From Sympetrum striolatum (taxonomy: Eukaryota; Arthropoda; Insecta; Odonata; Libellulidae): DNA of 64,000 bases. The notes beneath the pieces were generated by a model, which saw only the letters and a list, made by a program, of their open reading frames with translations, was not told the origin of the DNA and did no database searches. This document shows, piece by piece, positions 14,176 through 26,875 of this stretch. Made by a program: the position numbers and the translations under genes. The stretch spans positions 83,657,152-83,721,151 of the forward strand of contig OX388350.1 in NCBI GenBank assembly GCA_947579665.1. Direction: 5' to 3'. How positions within the stretch are numbered: the first letter of the stretch is position 1; every line of letters begins with the position of its first letter.

Positions 14176-14639
14176 GATAGATTACAAAGAAGAAAGCAAC
14201 TGAACACAGATTTATACTTTTCCACAAAGGTTTTTATTAAGGAAATACCGGTTTCGATATATTATAAAAGTTAGCTTTTAAGTGAACTTAAGTTAAAAAT
14301 TTAACTTTCCCCCTCCCCCATCTTCGAATCTGCCATCTCCCCCATCCTTTAGTCACCATTAAAATTTCATCTTCCACTCCCCTCCTACCTCCTGATTGGT
14401 TGTTATTGTATGTATGTCTATGTTCACTCTTCTACATTGTATTTTTGTCTGTCATCACCCAAATTACAATGTAAGTCTCGGCAGTTTGAGGATGCAGTTT
14501 TGTTTTGAACCTGACGATGGTAATTTACCGAAACCGGTAGTTCCTTAATAAAAACCTTGGGGGAAAAGAATAAATCTGTGTTCAGTTATGTCTTTCCACA
14601 ACATCTCGGCCGAATCGATAGATTATAAAGAAGAAAGCA
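14176..14639. mobile_element. Foldback/MITE-like element with 23-bp flanking direct repeat
   Basis: Inverted arms of about 58 bp lie at 14198-14256 and 14529-14587. Both contain CTGAACACAGATTTAT, AAGGTTTTTATTAAGGAA and ACCGGTTTCG in the matching orientation. A direct repeat of 23 bp with one mismatch (GATAGATTACAAAGAAGAAA at its start) flanks the whole at 14176-14198 and 14617-14639. There is no coding capacity. The long flanking repeat is larger than the usual DNA-transposon duplication and fits retrotransposition or capture by a larger repeat. The class is unassigned. Confidence 0.6.
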
Positions 14640-16439
14640 TTTCATAGTTCAGTATTGGCTAAAGGCCTATCCAACGTTGAATAATGGATCATCTGGATAG
14701 AATCCCTCCAGTGAGCATGTAAATGAGTAGTGATGACGTAGCAGCAAACTCCGTATCACGTGATTTGGAGACTGTGGACAAGTGAAGGCGAATCTAATCC
14801 CTTTGCACCCAATCAATGCCCACGCCTGAATTCGCCAGAAAAAAGAGCGTTCTTTGCCCAGAGATCCATCATCAACTGTTGAGGAGAGAATGACGTAACT
14901 TCGGCAGGGTTACCAACCCTGTGGCTTGTAATCGTAGATTACCACCACTCTAATGTTCATATAATATCCACAATAATGATTATTCCATATTTACGGAATC
15001 CTTGACTTACCGGTTATTAACATTATAGCACCTCTCTGATTGAACCTTCCTAATTTTCTCCGACATAAAGCTTTTTAACTTAACTTTTCTAACTGTAATA
15101 GCTATGGTGTCACCGTTCTGCGAATTTCTTAAATATAAACGAATATTGTTATTCCTACTAACATAGGGCATTGATAGGAGTATTTCACAAATGTAGCTAA
15201 ATGCAGGTCAATCACGCCAAAAAGTTACTACGAAATAAATGTAATGAATTGGCGTTCACATTTCGGAACTCATACGCACTTGGTTGGCAATGTGAATTTC
15301 ACAGCGTCCTAAACTATATCCACCGAAACAACAAATTTGACCAGAATTCCTATTAGACCATAATTTTCGTTTTCTTATAACAATGGCTGTCCTCCATGGA
15401 AACTGAGTGCCAATCAACCAAATTCAGTTCCAAAGTGGCTGTAGCGGGAATGCCCAAGGACCCAAAAGTGTCTTTTAATGAATTCGAATGGAACACTAAA
15501 CCTCGAGAGCATATATTCAACCGTCTGATGCGTCCGCACATTACTGCTCGCGTTCGTTATCGTATTGGAGGAGTGCATTACAGCTTATCTCGGAGTAATG
15601 ATTAACAGAGAGCGTTAAATAAGAATAAAATGAGTCATTAAATGACAAAAACCTTGTTTATTCCTCACAAACAAATTATTCACAGAGTCATGCAAATAAG
15701 GCTTCGTAAATATAAGGAAAGGATCAGGAGTAAGGGCTATAAAGTGAGGTAATTATTCCAACTGAATGGGCTCCAATTCATCTTGCCTTCCAGATCCTCC
15801 TTAAGCTTTCTGAATAATTAACAAGAAGAATCCTCTATAATTCACGTTTTAAGATCTCAAATCTCTCTAACTACGTTAACGTTGTATCCAGATTCCGAGA
15901 AAATCCTGAATTATTAACAGCTCTGTAAAAATTCACAGAATTTATAAAATATGGAACAAATTTTTACATAAAAAACTCAATTTAAAACGAATTGTGAAAC
16001 AATAATAATGGAATATGTTGTCTGACTTTACTTTCCATTTTTAATGTATGGGAAAACACAAGTAATAGGATTGAACGCTCGCTTTGGTCTTCAATAGAAC
16101 TCAGAAAACACTTTCAAATGTGTTGGGGCGTGATTATCAAATTTATGCCAGTATTAGGAATTTACAAACTTCTCAAAATAATAATATTTAAAACAAGACC
16201 AGAGTACTAGTCTATCGCTTTCCGATATAGTTTTGCTTGGCTCAATTTTAAGGGCAATCATTTATTCAAATCTGGGAAACAACTATGACCCACCTCAAAT
16301 GAAAACCTACTATGGACCTGGAGTCGAGCACTTCACTAAGTATGAAAACAGCGCATCGTTTTTTTTTTCGTGTCATAAGGTTGAAATACATGAAGTATGG
16401 TTAAACACGATGGAATTTTCAAGGAAGGATAGCGTATAA
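14640..16439. other. No recognised gene
   Basis: The short frames at 15396-15605 and 16233-16439 have no recognisable domain. Composition is AT-rich throughout, with a few GC-richer patches near 14.75-14.95 kb and 15.38-15.6 kb. Confidence 0.4.
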
Positions 16440-17041
16440 ATGTTGATAATCAGTGAGTGACAGCCGAAGGGTACGGACGTGTTTTTAGGTGCTTCGGAAA
16501 GGTGAAAGGAATGGCTGGGAAAAAGATATCTCTGAATTATATTGTCTGTGAGAAAAACTTGAGGGTTGGGGCGCAGTGTGGAGAGTGTGGCCATTGGTAT
16601 CACAGGAGATGCAGTGAGAACAAGATCGAAGGCAAACAAGAAAACTTGCGTTGTGACGGATGCAGCAAGGAGCAGGAGAAAAGGTGCATTGCTGAAAAGG
16701 AGGACACAATCAGAAAATTGCAGGGAGAGCTGGAAGCGGCCAGGAAGCAGTTGACAACATAACTTTCGGATAACGAGGAGCTTTAAAAGAAGATTGTGAG
16801 GGAAGAGGGCTGCGGTAAAGAGAACTTACAGAAGGTGGAAAAGGATGAGGTGCTTGGGGACTCGATGGTTAGATTCAGTGGGGAAAAATGTAAGGAACAG
16901 GGTGCGAAAGTGGAGTTTTTACCGGGAATCAAGGCGGACCGGCTGGGGAGGTTGGCATGCAAGAGAAGGAAGAAAAAATTGTTCTTTTGTATGTGGGTAC
17001 GAACGATAGAAGGTATCCGAGAGTGAAGATCATGAAATAGG
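16440..17041 (+). pseudogene. CR1-like LINE ORF1 fragment (zinc-finger, coiled coil, esterase-like)
   Basis: The first frame (from the ATG at 16511, open through 16762) carries a PHD-like zinc finger: a Cys pair CGEC, then HWYHRRC, then CDGC. A Glu/Lys/Arg-rich, coiled-coil-like stretch follows. After a stop, a second frame (16796-17026) contains GDSMVR and LPGIKAD. This is the SGNH-esterase signature seen in ORF1 of CR1/L2-type LINEs, and a shifted VGTND-like block follows near 16990-17010. Order and spacing match ORF1 of that clade. In-frame stops and a frameshift show that it is dead. The fragment ends abruptly at about 17041, where a minus-strand LINE 3' end begins. I am fairly sure of the family type, not of the exact clade. 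Confidence 0.7.
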
Positions 17042-17765
17042 ATTTACATTACGCTAGCCGCACTAAGGCGTATGGCAGGGGGTGTGAAACACCAAACTAC
17101 CGATATAATTTTCATATTTGCGCACCTTATACTATCCGGAAAAGGGACCAATAAAGGCCATCAGTTCTCGCAATAATCTAGCGAAATATTTTAGTCGTCT
17201 GGCTGCGAAAATCAAAGAGTTGGGATCACGACGTCGCGTATTTCGTCGTGTAAATCACTGTTTAAAGAATATCTCGAATAATTTTTGTCTCAGTTCTTCT
17301 TTTCATAAGAGATTCCCAGCCGAGGGCTTCCATCATTTCGGACGCTATCGAATCTATAGTCTCCCTTTACGAAACGAGACGTTGCACGCGCTCTAGCACC
17401 AAGATAAAACCATTTTCGTGTGGATTCCAAACTGCGGAACAGTACTCAAGTAGTGGACGAACCAGTGAAAAGTAAGCTTACTCTTTTACTCGAATCGCTA
17501 CCCCTCAGGACGCGGTTACATAGCCTTAGAGTCCAATCGGCTGACCCAGTTATGTTCTGGATGTGCATTTTAAATGAATGATTACTGCTGAAGAGGACAC
17601 CTAAGTATTTATACTGTCTAACGGATTCTAATCTCGCACCACTGATCTGGTTGGAGGTTTCAATTACACTTATGTTCGAGGAGCGGGTCATGCTCATTGC
17701 TTCACTTTTTTCAACATTTAAACCGAGTTGCCACCGGATCGTTCTCCAATGGCAACGTATGTATG
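17042..17765 (-). pseudogene. CR1-like LINE, C-terminal reverse transcriptase part and 3' UTR
   Basis: Read on the minus strand, the frame 17697-17446 holds the post-polymerase block of a CR1/Jockey-type reverse transcriptase: WQLGLNVEKSE just upstream, then VRQYKYLGVLFSSN and HSFKMHIQNITG. A frameshift near 17470 interrupts it; the shifted frame continues as RPLLEYCSAVWNPHE, the same motif found at 46.3 kb. The 3' untranslated part runs down to TATGGCAGGGGGTGTGAAAC at about 17070. The catalytic palm motifs are absent, so this is a 5'-truncated copy. It is inserted against the plus-strand ORF1 fragment on its left. Confidence 0.75.
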
Positions 17766-18470
17766 TAATAATAACAATAAAGGGAAAGGAGAACTAATTA
17801 CGTTATAACGTCAATTATTTAAATCTAGCAAGCATTCCACTTCTTCATGTTGAGATAGCAATCAATATTCAGTAAGGAGATTTCGGCTGAACTCGATTTT
17901 TTAAACGATCCGAATGCATTTAAAGTTGATAAAAGTAAAGGTGTTAACTGTAAAATCCATTTTCAGAACTGTCACAAGGATATTTCACTGATATCTGATG
18001 TAGTAGCTATCACGTGGATGAAGAAATATAACAAACATTATTGCTTTTTAGAGTTGTCGTTATGGAAACAGCGGTGAGAGAACGAGCTATGTAACAATAC
18101 GTAACATATATCGGAAATCGTAGAACGAACGACTGTCAAATCACCTACACAACCAAACGCATTGTTCCTCTCGCCTATTGCGCGAAAATAAGAAATATGA
18201 GAAATGGTTTAAACAGGATGTTTGCGTCAAATATCCATTTTGTTTTCTAGCATTACATCATTCTCAGATATTTCGCAGGATATGAATAAGACGGGTAATA
18301 AGTGAAAGATCGTGAAAATGATTCCGAGACGCAGAATAATGAAAAGGGAATGAAAAGATCCATGCATCATTTGGAAACAAGTAAGTTAATATTATAAAGA
18401 GAACATTGTCCCTGAGTGTTTGGTATGAGATTCTTAATTCGCACAGTAGAGCAATTGCGTGGAATAATTA
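17766..18470. other. No recognised feature
   Basis: AT-rich DNA without a plausible open frame or repeat that I could pair. Confidence 0.4.
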
Positions 18471-18478
18471 CACTGATA

Positions 18479-20459
18479 CACAGTGGCGCAGCCAGGATTT
18501 GCCAATGGGGGGGTCCAAGGCTGCCGAGAAACCGAAAAATGCCTAACTTACTGGGGCTAGTTTATTCATGTCCGCTTCTTACTACAAATACGTCAATTCT
18601 TTCAAACACTAAATGCATTGAAAACTAGAGGAGTGAAACGCTTATGTGGCCAACTCATTAAACTTTCCAAGATAGTAGTTTATATAAGCAAACTATTGGA
18701 AATTTATCACAAATTTTGTTTGGATTTCTAGTTAGGATACGCCCAATATCTATTAAAAAGTCATTTTTTTCTATACTGAATTATTTCGTTGTTGTAGATA
18801 CAAACTTCCCGAGTCTTTGAGAGTTCTTTCTTCCAAGAGGTTGCCAAGCGTGAGAAGGAAAAAAATAGTTACGGTTATTTGGCAAGCGATATAAAACGTC
18901 TCAATAGATCATCACATTGGCGCAGCCATCCTTATTTGAACATCTTTCGTTCTTAGACTATATCATCAGCCGCTTTCTTAGGAGTGACTTCATCTGTTGC
19001 TTTTAAAATGATCTCGTCTTCTAAGAAACAAAAAATCATTTATATCAGATGAAATTTTCTAGTAAGCTTACAATTAAGCCTTATATCGTTATTTATGTAT
19101 TAACTAAGTATTCAATTGAATGCGTCACATACCGAGCAGTAAAAAGTCGGCTGCATTAAAATATACTGTAGAATCTTGATTATAGTTGATGTAATAACTG
19201 AATTTGCAGAAATCAAGTTATATACCAAGGTGGAAAAAATGAAGACGTCAACTTACAATTATTTAGACTAAGTAATAGGTGGTTAAACCACCTAGGATTC
19301 TATCACCAGAGAAAAATTGGCTGCATCGAAAAGAAAGCTGGAAAATTTAAGTCACAGTTTTAACAGTTCATCAAATTTATTTCAAGCCATCAAGTCACAG
19401 TTCCGATACATCTGTGCGTACCTTAGGCGCACAATACCTTTCAGCTAACTGATTTGCTTCCAAAATGGTATATTATTAATAATATCATCGAAAATTAATT
19501 TTAATTAACATCTTGTATTGCTCCAATACTCTTACAAATTTCTCCGGAAATCCGGTTATTGAATTACTTTCGTAACTATACAGCAAATTAACGAGTAGTC
19601 ATAAAATAAGGATCAGTAAATATTATATCATCCTGAGTAATGAAGAGTCTACTGTACAGACTTTTAATCGTCCAGAATGCTTAATAAAGGAACTAGTTCC
19701 TTTGGAATTGTCGCTAAACTCATATTGAGTTGTGGCCTCCGATTTCAGCTCTAAAATTAGACAATCCTAATTTATGCAACTAATAATAGTAATTTTACAA
19801 AAACCACATAGACATTAACTTATGTCTCTCCAATAGAGGACTCCAGCTATCAGAGGACTGTGAAAAAACTTTTCGGATGTCCATCTGTATCTTATGAAAT
19901 CCAAACTAAACTCTCCTACGAACTGTTTACTGTGAATTTCTCAAAAGCACTATTCGTGAGCCTAGTTTTGTATTCACACCCTCAAAACAGTCACGTGCAG
20001 AAGATGTAACTGAGCGTTTTATAAATCTGTTTGTCTCTCAAACGTAATCTTCATCTCTGTTTTCAGGGTGCAAGTTTCGAATTACTTCTCGAAATTTCCT
20101 TTGTGTTTTTGCGAGGAGTAAACGAATCAGCACTTTCGAATTTTTCTTATGGGAATCTTATCTTATGGTGAGAGTCATCAAACTATAGGATAGGCTTAAG
20201 AAGTGCATACGTTGAACTTCGAGTGCAAAACACTCGTATCTTAGTGTCCCATTGATATCGATGTTGGCTCTAGGACTGCTCTGCTACCGAAAACATCGCC
20301 TTAGCTGAAATCGGAGCCATATTTACGGGTATGCAAAGCTTTCGCTGAATTTATCAGGCAAATGATTGGGATTTTGTACTCTTCTGCACAAAAAAGCATC
20401 ATAGGACTTGACTCTTGGGGGGGTTTGAACCCCTAAACCCCCCCGTCGCTGCGCCACTG
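18479..20459. mobile_element. hAT-like DNA transposon, apparently non-autonomous or decayed
   Basis: The left end reads CAGTGGCGCAGCCAGGATTT followed by a G-run (18481 on). The right end, reverse-complemented, reads CAGTGGCGCAGCGACGGGGG. The element is flanked by a perfect 8-bp duplication CACTGATA at 18471-18478 and 20460-20467. The terminal CAGTGGCG, the short inverted ends and the 8-bp duplication are the standard hAT signature. The left end has two extra bases (CA) before CAGTGG. No long open frame survives inside. A minus-strand stretch near 18.8-18.95 kb weakly resembles a degraded C-terminal dimerisation region, but I do not rely on that. Confidence 0.8.
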
Positions 20460-23400
20460 CACTGATAGTATTTTGGTAGCAAGATAACGAGAAAATTACC
20501 TCACTCCTAATCTTACCATGAAAGTCTCATTCCCTTAGCTAATGACCAAAGGGTTAGAACCGGCCATTGCGCAGAGCATTGCAGAAAAAGCGTTGATGAC
20601 CCTTAATCCATGGTTTACAAAAATGCATTTAGAATTACAGATTAGAGGATAGACTCATCATAACTTGCATGAACATTTATCGCTAACTGAAGACTCTCAT
20701 TGCTACTGGCATTAATGCTTTGCGTCAACCTCTTCTTTACATCTCCGCTAGTTAAAAACCATTGCGTTTAACGTTGTACGGCGCCGCAGACGGCCACGAA
20801 GGCGCTATCTCCCTTTAAGACACCTCTCCGTGGAAGCCACACCCTCCCAAAACACCTCTCGTTTCCCATATAATCCATATTCCACACTTCTCCATATAGA
20901 TTTATTCTCCGCCACTTGCACTTGAAGAGACATTTCGCATTCGCATGGACTCGAGTTGACGACCCCTGCGAAGGGAAGAGACGATTCTAGAAGGACCCAA
21001 AAAGGAGACGTTTGAAGAAGGACTTCCTCGTTGGTGGATATGTATGGTTGCTAGGGCAAACAGAAGATATTACGTAGCCATTATGACCCCACTGTGACCC
21101 GTTTGAGTTGCTATGCAATATCGTCTCTCTTTTTTAAAGGAAATTTCTTATCGAAGAAAATCACCAAGAAATTTTAAATATATTGTCCGCAGGTTAATTC
21201 TTTGTGACTGTTTTAATGTTGTTCCATCAATTTTAACCAGAGACTATAAACCACAATTTCCTTCATCTACTTATTATTACGAATAATGTTATAAGTTGGC
21301 AGGTGCCTCTAAAGTGACGTAGAATACATTTAGGTACATATGACAATGCTCCACAAGAATACAGAATCCAAACTTGCATTACTATGATACTGCCAAGAGA
21401 ATGGAAAGTTATCAGATCACAGATGGAGGAATGGGAACTCTACCATGGGAACAGGGCCATTGGAATATCAAAACTAGTAAGCTCTCCCATCAAGCATTGC
21501 AGAAATACGTCTATCTTTCTCTATATTAAACAGGCAATAGTTTTTGTACTACTTTTTCCTGCCAAAATACGTTCGCATCGTAAATTAGAAACGTCGTTAC
21601 GTTTCCTCGCCTAGATAGTCGCATTTTTTCATTTAATCGTGCAATTCTAATAAAGGAACACACAACTGAGAAGGGGACATAATCATGTCTTGTTTATTTT
21701 GTACGATGAAATTTTACAGCATTAAGGCCTCATATGCCGTGTTAATGATACAAATGATAAATCACCATAAAATACAGAGTGAATTCATGAAACGAAAGTG
21801 TTCTAATGTTTATTCTCTTCCAGTCGCTCTTACGGAAATATTTCCAACTCTTTCAACCCCTAATAACATACGTCATCAATAAGCCGACCCTTCACTCAAT
21901 CCCATTCAACCTGAGCAATATCTTACCAATTCCCCCTTCACTCCATTCATTCCTCGATCTTTCATTCACTTTCATCCTCCATTCCCTCCCTAAATCTCTA
22001 TCCACCAAAGAATTGCAAAGAAACAGCATTCTTAGCATTTTGAATTTTAAAATTCTTTACAATATTTCTCAATTTCGTCGAAGGAGGCAATTCAAAGTGT
22101 TCCCGCACTCACTTTGCAGTTTGTTGGCTCTAGTTTAGTTTGATGGGCAAAGATCATGGATAAAAATTAAGTTTGGGTGGATTATATGAAGAACATGAAA
22201 GCCTAAACAAGGCAAGAGACTGTATCAGAAACGACAGGGGCATAAATTATGTGAGAGAAACGGTGTGTTAATTAATTAGAATGGTTTAGCTGTCTTAGGA
22301 TGATGAACGAATGGACCCTTTGAACACAACTCCTTCAATCATTCCAAATGAGGTAAATGAAAGGCTCATTTTCCTGCATCCTGAACCAAAATTCAAATGA
22401 AACATGTTCCATTCGTCGAGATATGTTAGCAAAAACAAGCTCAAATGTACAAAATATGAATCCTGGCTTGACTTGACTGTTAAGTTTAACATAGGAGAGT
22501 TTTTAAACCGGTTGGATGTGTATTCTCATCATGTGCGGCATAGTAAAAGTTATCTTTCTCAAGTCCAAGTGCAGCGCGCACATGAAATTTATAATGCATT
22601 ATTGTATAAAATGAAATCCGATGCAATGTAGTGAATCGACTGGAATACAGGAAGCGTTGCCTACGTCACTCTCCCTCGAAAGCCGTTCTTATGATGCCAA
22701 TCGCCGAACCATCAATTTCTGGTCCCCATCTTTATTTTCGTCACCGCCCTCCATCTTCTGTCCTCCCTTACGAATCGGAGTTGCCAACTTAACAATTTAT
22801 TGCCCCTTTGAGATGCGTCTCTCCCTAGCCGGACCTCAAAGGAGATCTGCGATACATCAGAGATTGTGGACAATGATCAAAATGTCCAACAAGATTTATT
22901 GCCACATCTTGATTAATGACGCAATAGCTGAGAGAGAAAAATACGCCGATGAGGTATGAATGAAACTGAGTACAGCATTCCCCCACTGAAAAGTGCTTCT
23001 TTTATTGTGCTGCACTTATATCTATCTTATCGGCGTGCTTTTTGGACAGAGGGAAACAAAGGCTCCTCATCTTGCTTTATAAGAATTCTGCTCTCGTCGG
23101 ACGGAGACGTGGCTGAACACAAAGGTCTTTCCAGATGGCCGAAAATTTCACTTTCGTTGCCATTTATAAAGACGAAAGGATCTCACATACGGCACAACTC
23201 TCTGATTGATGTGACTTTCAACCGTCCCTGTCCATTTCCATGAATTGATGAAATGAAATGAAAATGAACAAATCAACAGAATTAAAGAGCAATGTGTGAA
23301 AAAATGCTTAAGAAAAACGATTTATCACTTTAAGTACAAATTAGAATACTCAAGACTAAATTATTTACTCCCAAATTCCTCAGAAATAAAAAATAATAAT

Positions 23401-26400
23401 GAATAATACTCACTGTGTCGTTTTTAAATTAGGCAGTCCGTTTGGCAGCTTATTACAATGCTGATAATCATACTTTAGTCGGTTATTTATTTTCCTGCAC
23501 ACTTCGCAAAACAGTAATTCGAAAACTCTTTGCAATATCTGCGTTTGCGATTTTATGGGTTTGCAATGATGCCAAAAGGGAAACATCATAGCTCATTTGA
23601 AAATTTATCGCACAGCTATTGATCTATAAATACATCCAACATTAATGAAAACTGCCAGCGATTTTTAGGAGAATTAGTAATAGCATAAATCGATTCTTGA
23701 AGCAACAATTGGCGACAATCGCACAATATTTACTAATTGTTGGGGCGAACCAGCGAGCACCTGAATATACACGTTAATATAAAACACTAAAGAATTAACA
23801 ATTTTCGTAAATTTCGTAAATCCTAATTTCGTAATTTTTCCGTAAATCCATTCTAGTTACAATAATCGAGCACACTCTCTGTTGGGTTAGACAGACGCGG
23901 CGATTACTTACTCCCACAATATACAGCAGAAAGTAGCAATTAAAATGAATCTTACTCATTGTAATCCAAGAAAACTTTACATAAACACTGCTAAAGCGTA
24001 GACAGAACATATATTTCAAGCGACAAAATATTAGTGAAAGGAATTACAATTGATAGAAAAGATAACAATGGTAAGGTTCAAAGGAATGGCAGAGGTCTTT
24101 AGAATGATAGAAGTAATAAGTATAATAAAAAGAAGAATAACAAATTATTTCCAGCGACCCAAAAGGATCTGCAATCTGCGATGGATTATCAATGTTAGAT
24201 TTAATAACAATGAGAGAGATGAACAAAAAGATATTAGTCGTGGCAACGATTGAGGTGATGACAATCATAAGGGTATAATGGTAAACATAATAATAATAAT
24301 AATAATAATAGATATCCTCATAGTTAGTTAGTACAGAAACGCATTATTGTGTGGTAAATGAATACCCGTTAGGTAATAATAGCGAGAGAAGTCATGAAGA
24401 TGACGTTGTTGATAACAAAGAAAAAGGTGAGGACAATAAATGGCGAAAATAATGGATTGTTACGCTGTAACGTTGTTGATTGATTGGGCAATGAGAGTTA
24501 TGACCGCATAAGGGTGTTGTCGCCTTCTTTGAGAAGACTTGTGCTAATCCTCCTCTCCAAGGTGCACACCACGCATCTTTCCATATCCCAGCAGAAACTG
24601 AGGAGGCTAATTAGGCCGGAGGGCCTCGAAGGAGAAGGTGCTTTCGATTGATTTTCGGAACAAAGCGATTCGTGCCCCATCAACGATTTTTTCGAGCTGA
24701 CTGTGCATTTTTCTCATTTAGAACTAACAAAAGAAACGTTTCGAACCAGAGCGCTTCTCCAAAACTACTTTTTAGGCGTACCTATTGTAAGGGAAGTGCC
24801 AGTTTTATAAGTGGTTCCATAGAATGATTCCACAGAAGTATTTGGGCTGCTATGTGAGGTAACGAAATTGCAGCTCAATTTCTATTGGACGCCGGAAGGG
24901 CCAAAATATTTAGAAATACTCTTTCCAAACATAATTATAAAATTACTCGTGATATCGAACGCTTATGCGAAATTAATTCAGTATGATTAGTTTTAATCAG
25001 TGATAAGCGATTGGAGTGCTATATCAAAAAATAATTTGAAGGGTAAAAACCCAAATAATGAGACTTTTGTATGAACGCTAAATGTTGGCTTTATTTAATT
25101 AGCATTAGCTAAAACTCGCCGAGAGCAAAGGAAAATCAGGTTTCTTTCCTTTCTAAAGCCCTGCTTCTCACCCTCTCAATATAAATGATAAAGAAGGGAA
25201 ATTCTCCACTTTTTCATGACATATTTCCACAGGAAATCGCCAGCGACTGTGAATTTTACGCCTATATAAAGTTAAATATACATGTGAAACGATGATCCTA
25301 AAAAGAGAATGTTGGGATAATTCATTTTTTCACAGGAATTTATCCAGAATGTAATCAATCGATGGAATTGATTCTTACCAATCATGTCATTGAGTAACTC
25401 GGAATACTTCAATAGGAAATACGAACCTTCTATTTACTTTCTCAAACAATGAAATACGAAAGCCAAACTCGACATAAAACAGCTTCATTTTCAGACCGCG
25501 GTGCAAAGCGACGGTAATTTTGATCGGAGAGTTTCAGTCATAAAATATTTCTAAGCAAAATCAGAGTGATGTACCATTATTCTGCGTAGTCTAATTTCTG
25601 TTATGGTAAATAACTAACATTTGGCCCTCATTTTTTTAATTCAGGTTCGAATAGAAAAATGAAAGAATAATGTTTGCAAAACACTTTTTAATAAAGTGTT
25701 CCGTTGCACATTTTTCAAAACAAAAGAATGGTTAAATGGGTTAAAAGTCACTCAAAATCACTTTAGAAGAACGTAACGGCCTTTCTAAAGCATTCGAAAG
25801 TTTTGGGGGTCAAAGCGATGGGTAGGTTGAAATAAACCTCCAAGAAAGCTAACACAATAAAACCTCCATCTGAATTATTCGAACACATGAAAAATTTTTA
25901 ATCGTATTGTGACTTAGTAATAACGAATCCTTAGTTTGATCAGCAGCTAACGAGATACATGTAAATTGAAAATTTAATGTGATACATAGAAATGCTGTGC
26001 GGAAGCAATAAATTTCAATTGTTATATCTATAGAAAATTATGAGAGAGAAGAAAAATTGTATGAAGCTATGAAAAAATGCAATTAATTTCTCCCATAGTG
26101 AAAATTGGAAACTGTAAAATAAAGCTGTGCATCGATTTACTTGTAACAACTGCTTAAATTCAAATCAAAGAAACATAATTAAAATCCTTGGCGAGAACTC
26201 TTAATTAAAACTGCGAAGGCAAAGAAATAAAAACACCTTCATTGAGAAAGACGGAAATAAGGACTATGCGCACACATTTTCAGCAAAGCAACTAATTGCG
26301 AATCCATGTTAACCCAAACAAATGAGAGAGCAAACACAGATAAGATTCTCGGAAACGTAAGACCAACGAAGTCTTTTGATGTCCTTTCGGAGATCTAAGG

Positions 26401-26636
26401 AAAAGAAATATTAAGCGAATTAGCATGTCTACGTCCAAACGCAGATTTCGTTATTTATATTTCTGTTATCCTGGAAGGTATTTTTCCATTTTACGAAATA
26501 CAAATAAAAACGATAAGATAGAATATACGATGATACTTACTTTTTCATGAAACGAGGGAGTAGATACTCCATGGATTAAATCGTTCCGGAAAAAATCACT
26601 CTCACAGTGCTACTTCTTTTATCATACTGTTACTAT
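20460..26636. other. No recognised gene; short repeats only
   Basis: A copy of the ACTCCTAAT...CTCATTCCCT dispersed motif is at 20499-20535. A GC-richer, CpG-containing patch lies at about 20.77-21.07 kb. Unrecognised frames of 110 and 112 codons lie at 21806-22138 and 22621-22959, and another of 95 codons at 22956-23243. A GC-richer patch lies at 24.49-24.70 kb. A short AAT/TAA microsatellite is at 24285-24311. A degenerate TTTCGTAAA repeat lies near 23803-23853. None of these gives a supportable gene call. Confidence 0.4.
24285..24311. repeat. (AAT)n microsatellite
   Basis: About nine uninterrupted TAA/AAT triplets. Confidence 0.9.
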
Positions 26637-26740
26637 TGCCAAGGAAAAACGGACTTGAAAAAAGTCTGACGGGGCCGGGAATCGAACCCGGAGTCTTCCT
26701 CTCTCCGGGAGCCAACCACCTAAGCTACCCGGCCAGAACA
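26637..26740 (-). mobile_element. tRNA-derived SINE, minus arm of an inverted pair
   Basis: Read on the minus strand, it contains an A-box-like GGGTAGCTTAGGTGG and the B box GGTTCGATTCC inside a perfect T arm (CCGGG/CCCGG). A tail GTCAGACTTTTTTCAAGTCC follows, then TTTTTCCTTGG. The spacing between boxes is tRNA-like, but the anticodon arm does not fold properly. The same unit is found in the opposite orientation only ~25 bp away. Confidence 0.75.
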
Positions 26741-26761
26741 TTTTAACAAGCGGTTTTATTC

Positions 26762-26875
26762 CAGACGGGTAGCTTAGATGGTTGAAGCAGCCTCCCGGAT
26801 AGATCCCGGGTTCGATTCCCGGCCCTGTCAGACTTTTTTCAAGCCCGTTTTTCCTTGGGAATTTTCCTGGGAGCC
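26762..26875 (+). mobile_element. tRNA-derived SINE, plus arm of an inverted pair
   Basis: It has an A-box-like TAGCTTAGATGG, a D arm GCTT/AAGC, a B box GGTTCGATTCC in a T arm with five paired bases, and acceptor halves GACGGG/CCTGTC that nearly pair. The anticodon region is about six bases too short for a working tRNA. The tail GTCAGACTTTTTTCAAGCCC then TTTTTCCTTGGGAA matches the neighbouring minus copy well beyond the tRNA body, which marks a SINE family rather than a tRNA gene. Confidence 0.75.

Noticed and set aside
16457..17765. Twin-primed (5'-inverted) single LINE insertion
   Set aside because: The inverted ORF1 piece lies on the 3' side of the minus-strand LINE, not its 5' side.
21047..21062. 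RFX X-box-like GTTGCTAGGGCAAAC
   Set aside because: A single partial motif match without a recognised gene start nearby.
26762..26830. Functional tRNA gene
   Set aside because: The anticodon region is too short and the similarity to the neighbouring copy extends past the tRNA body, as in a SINE.
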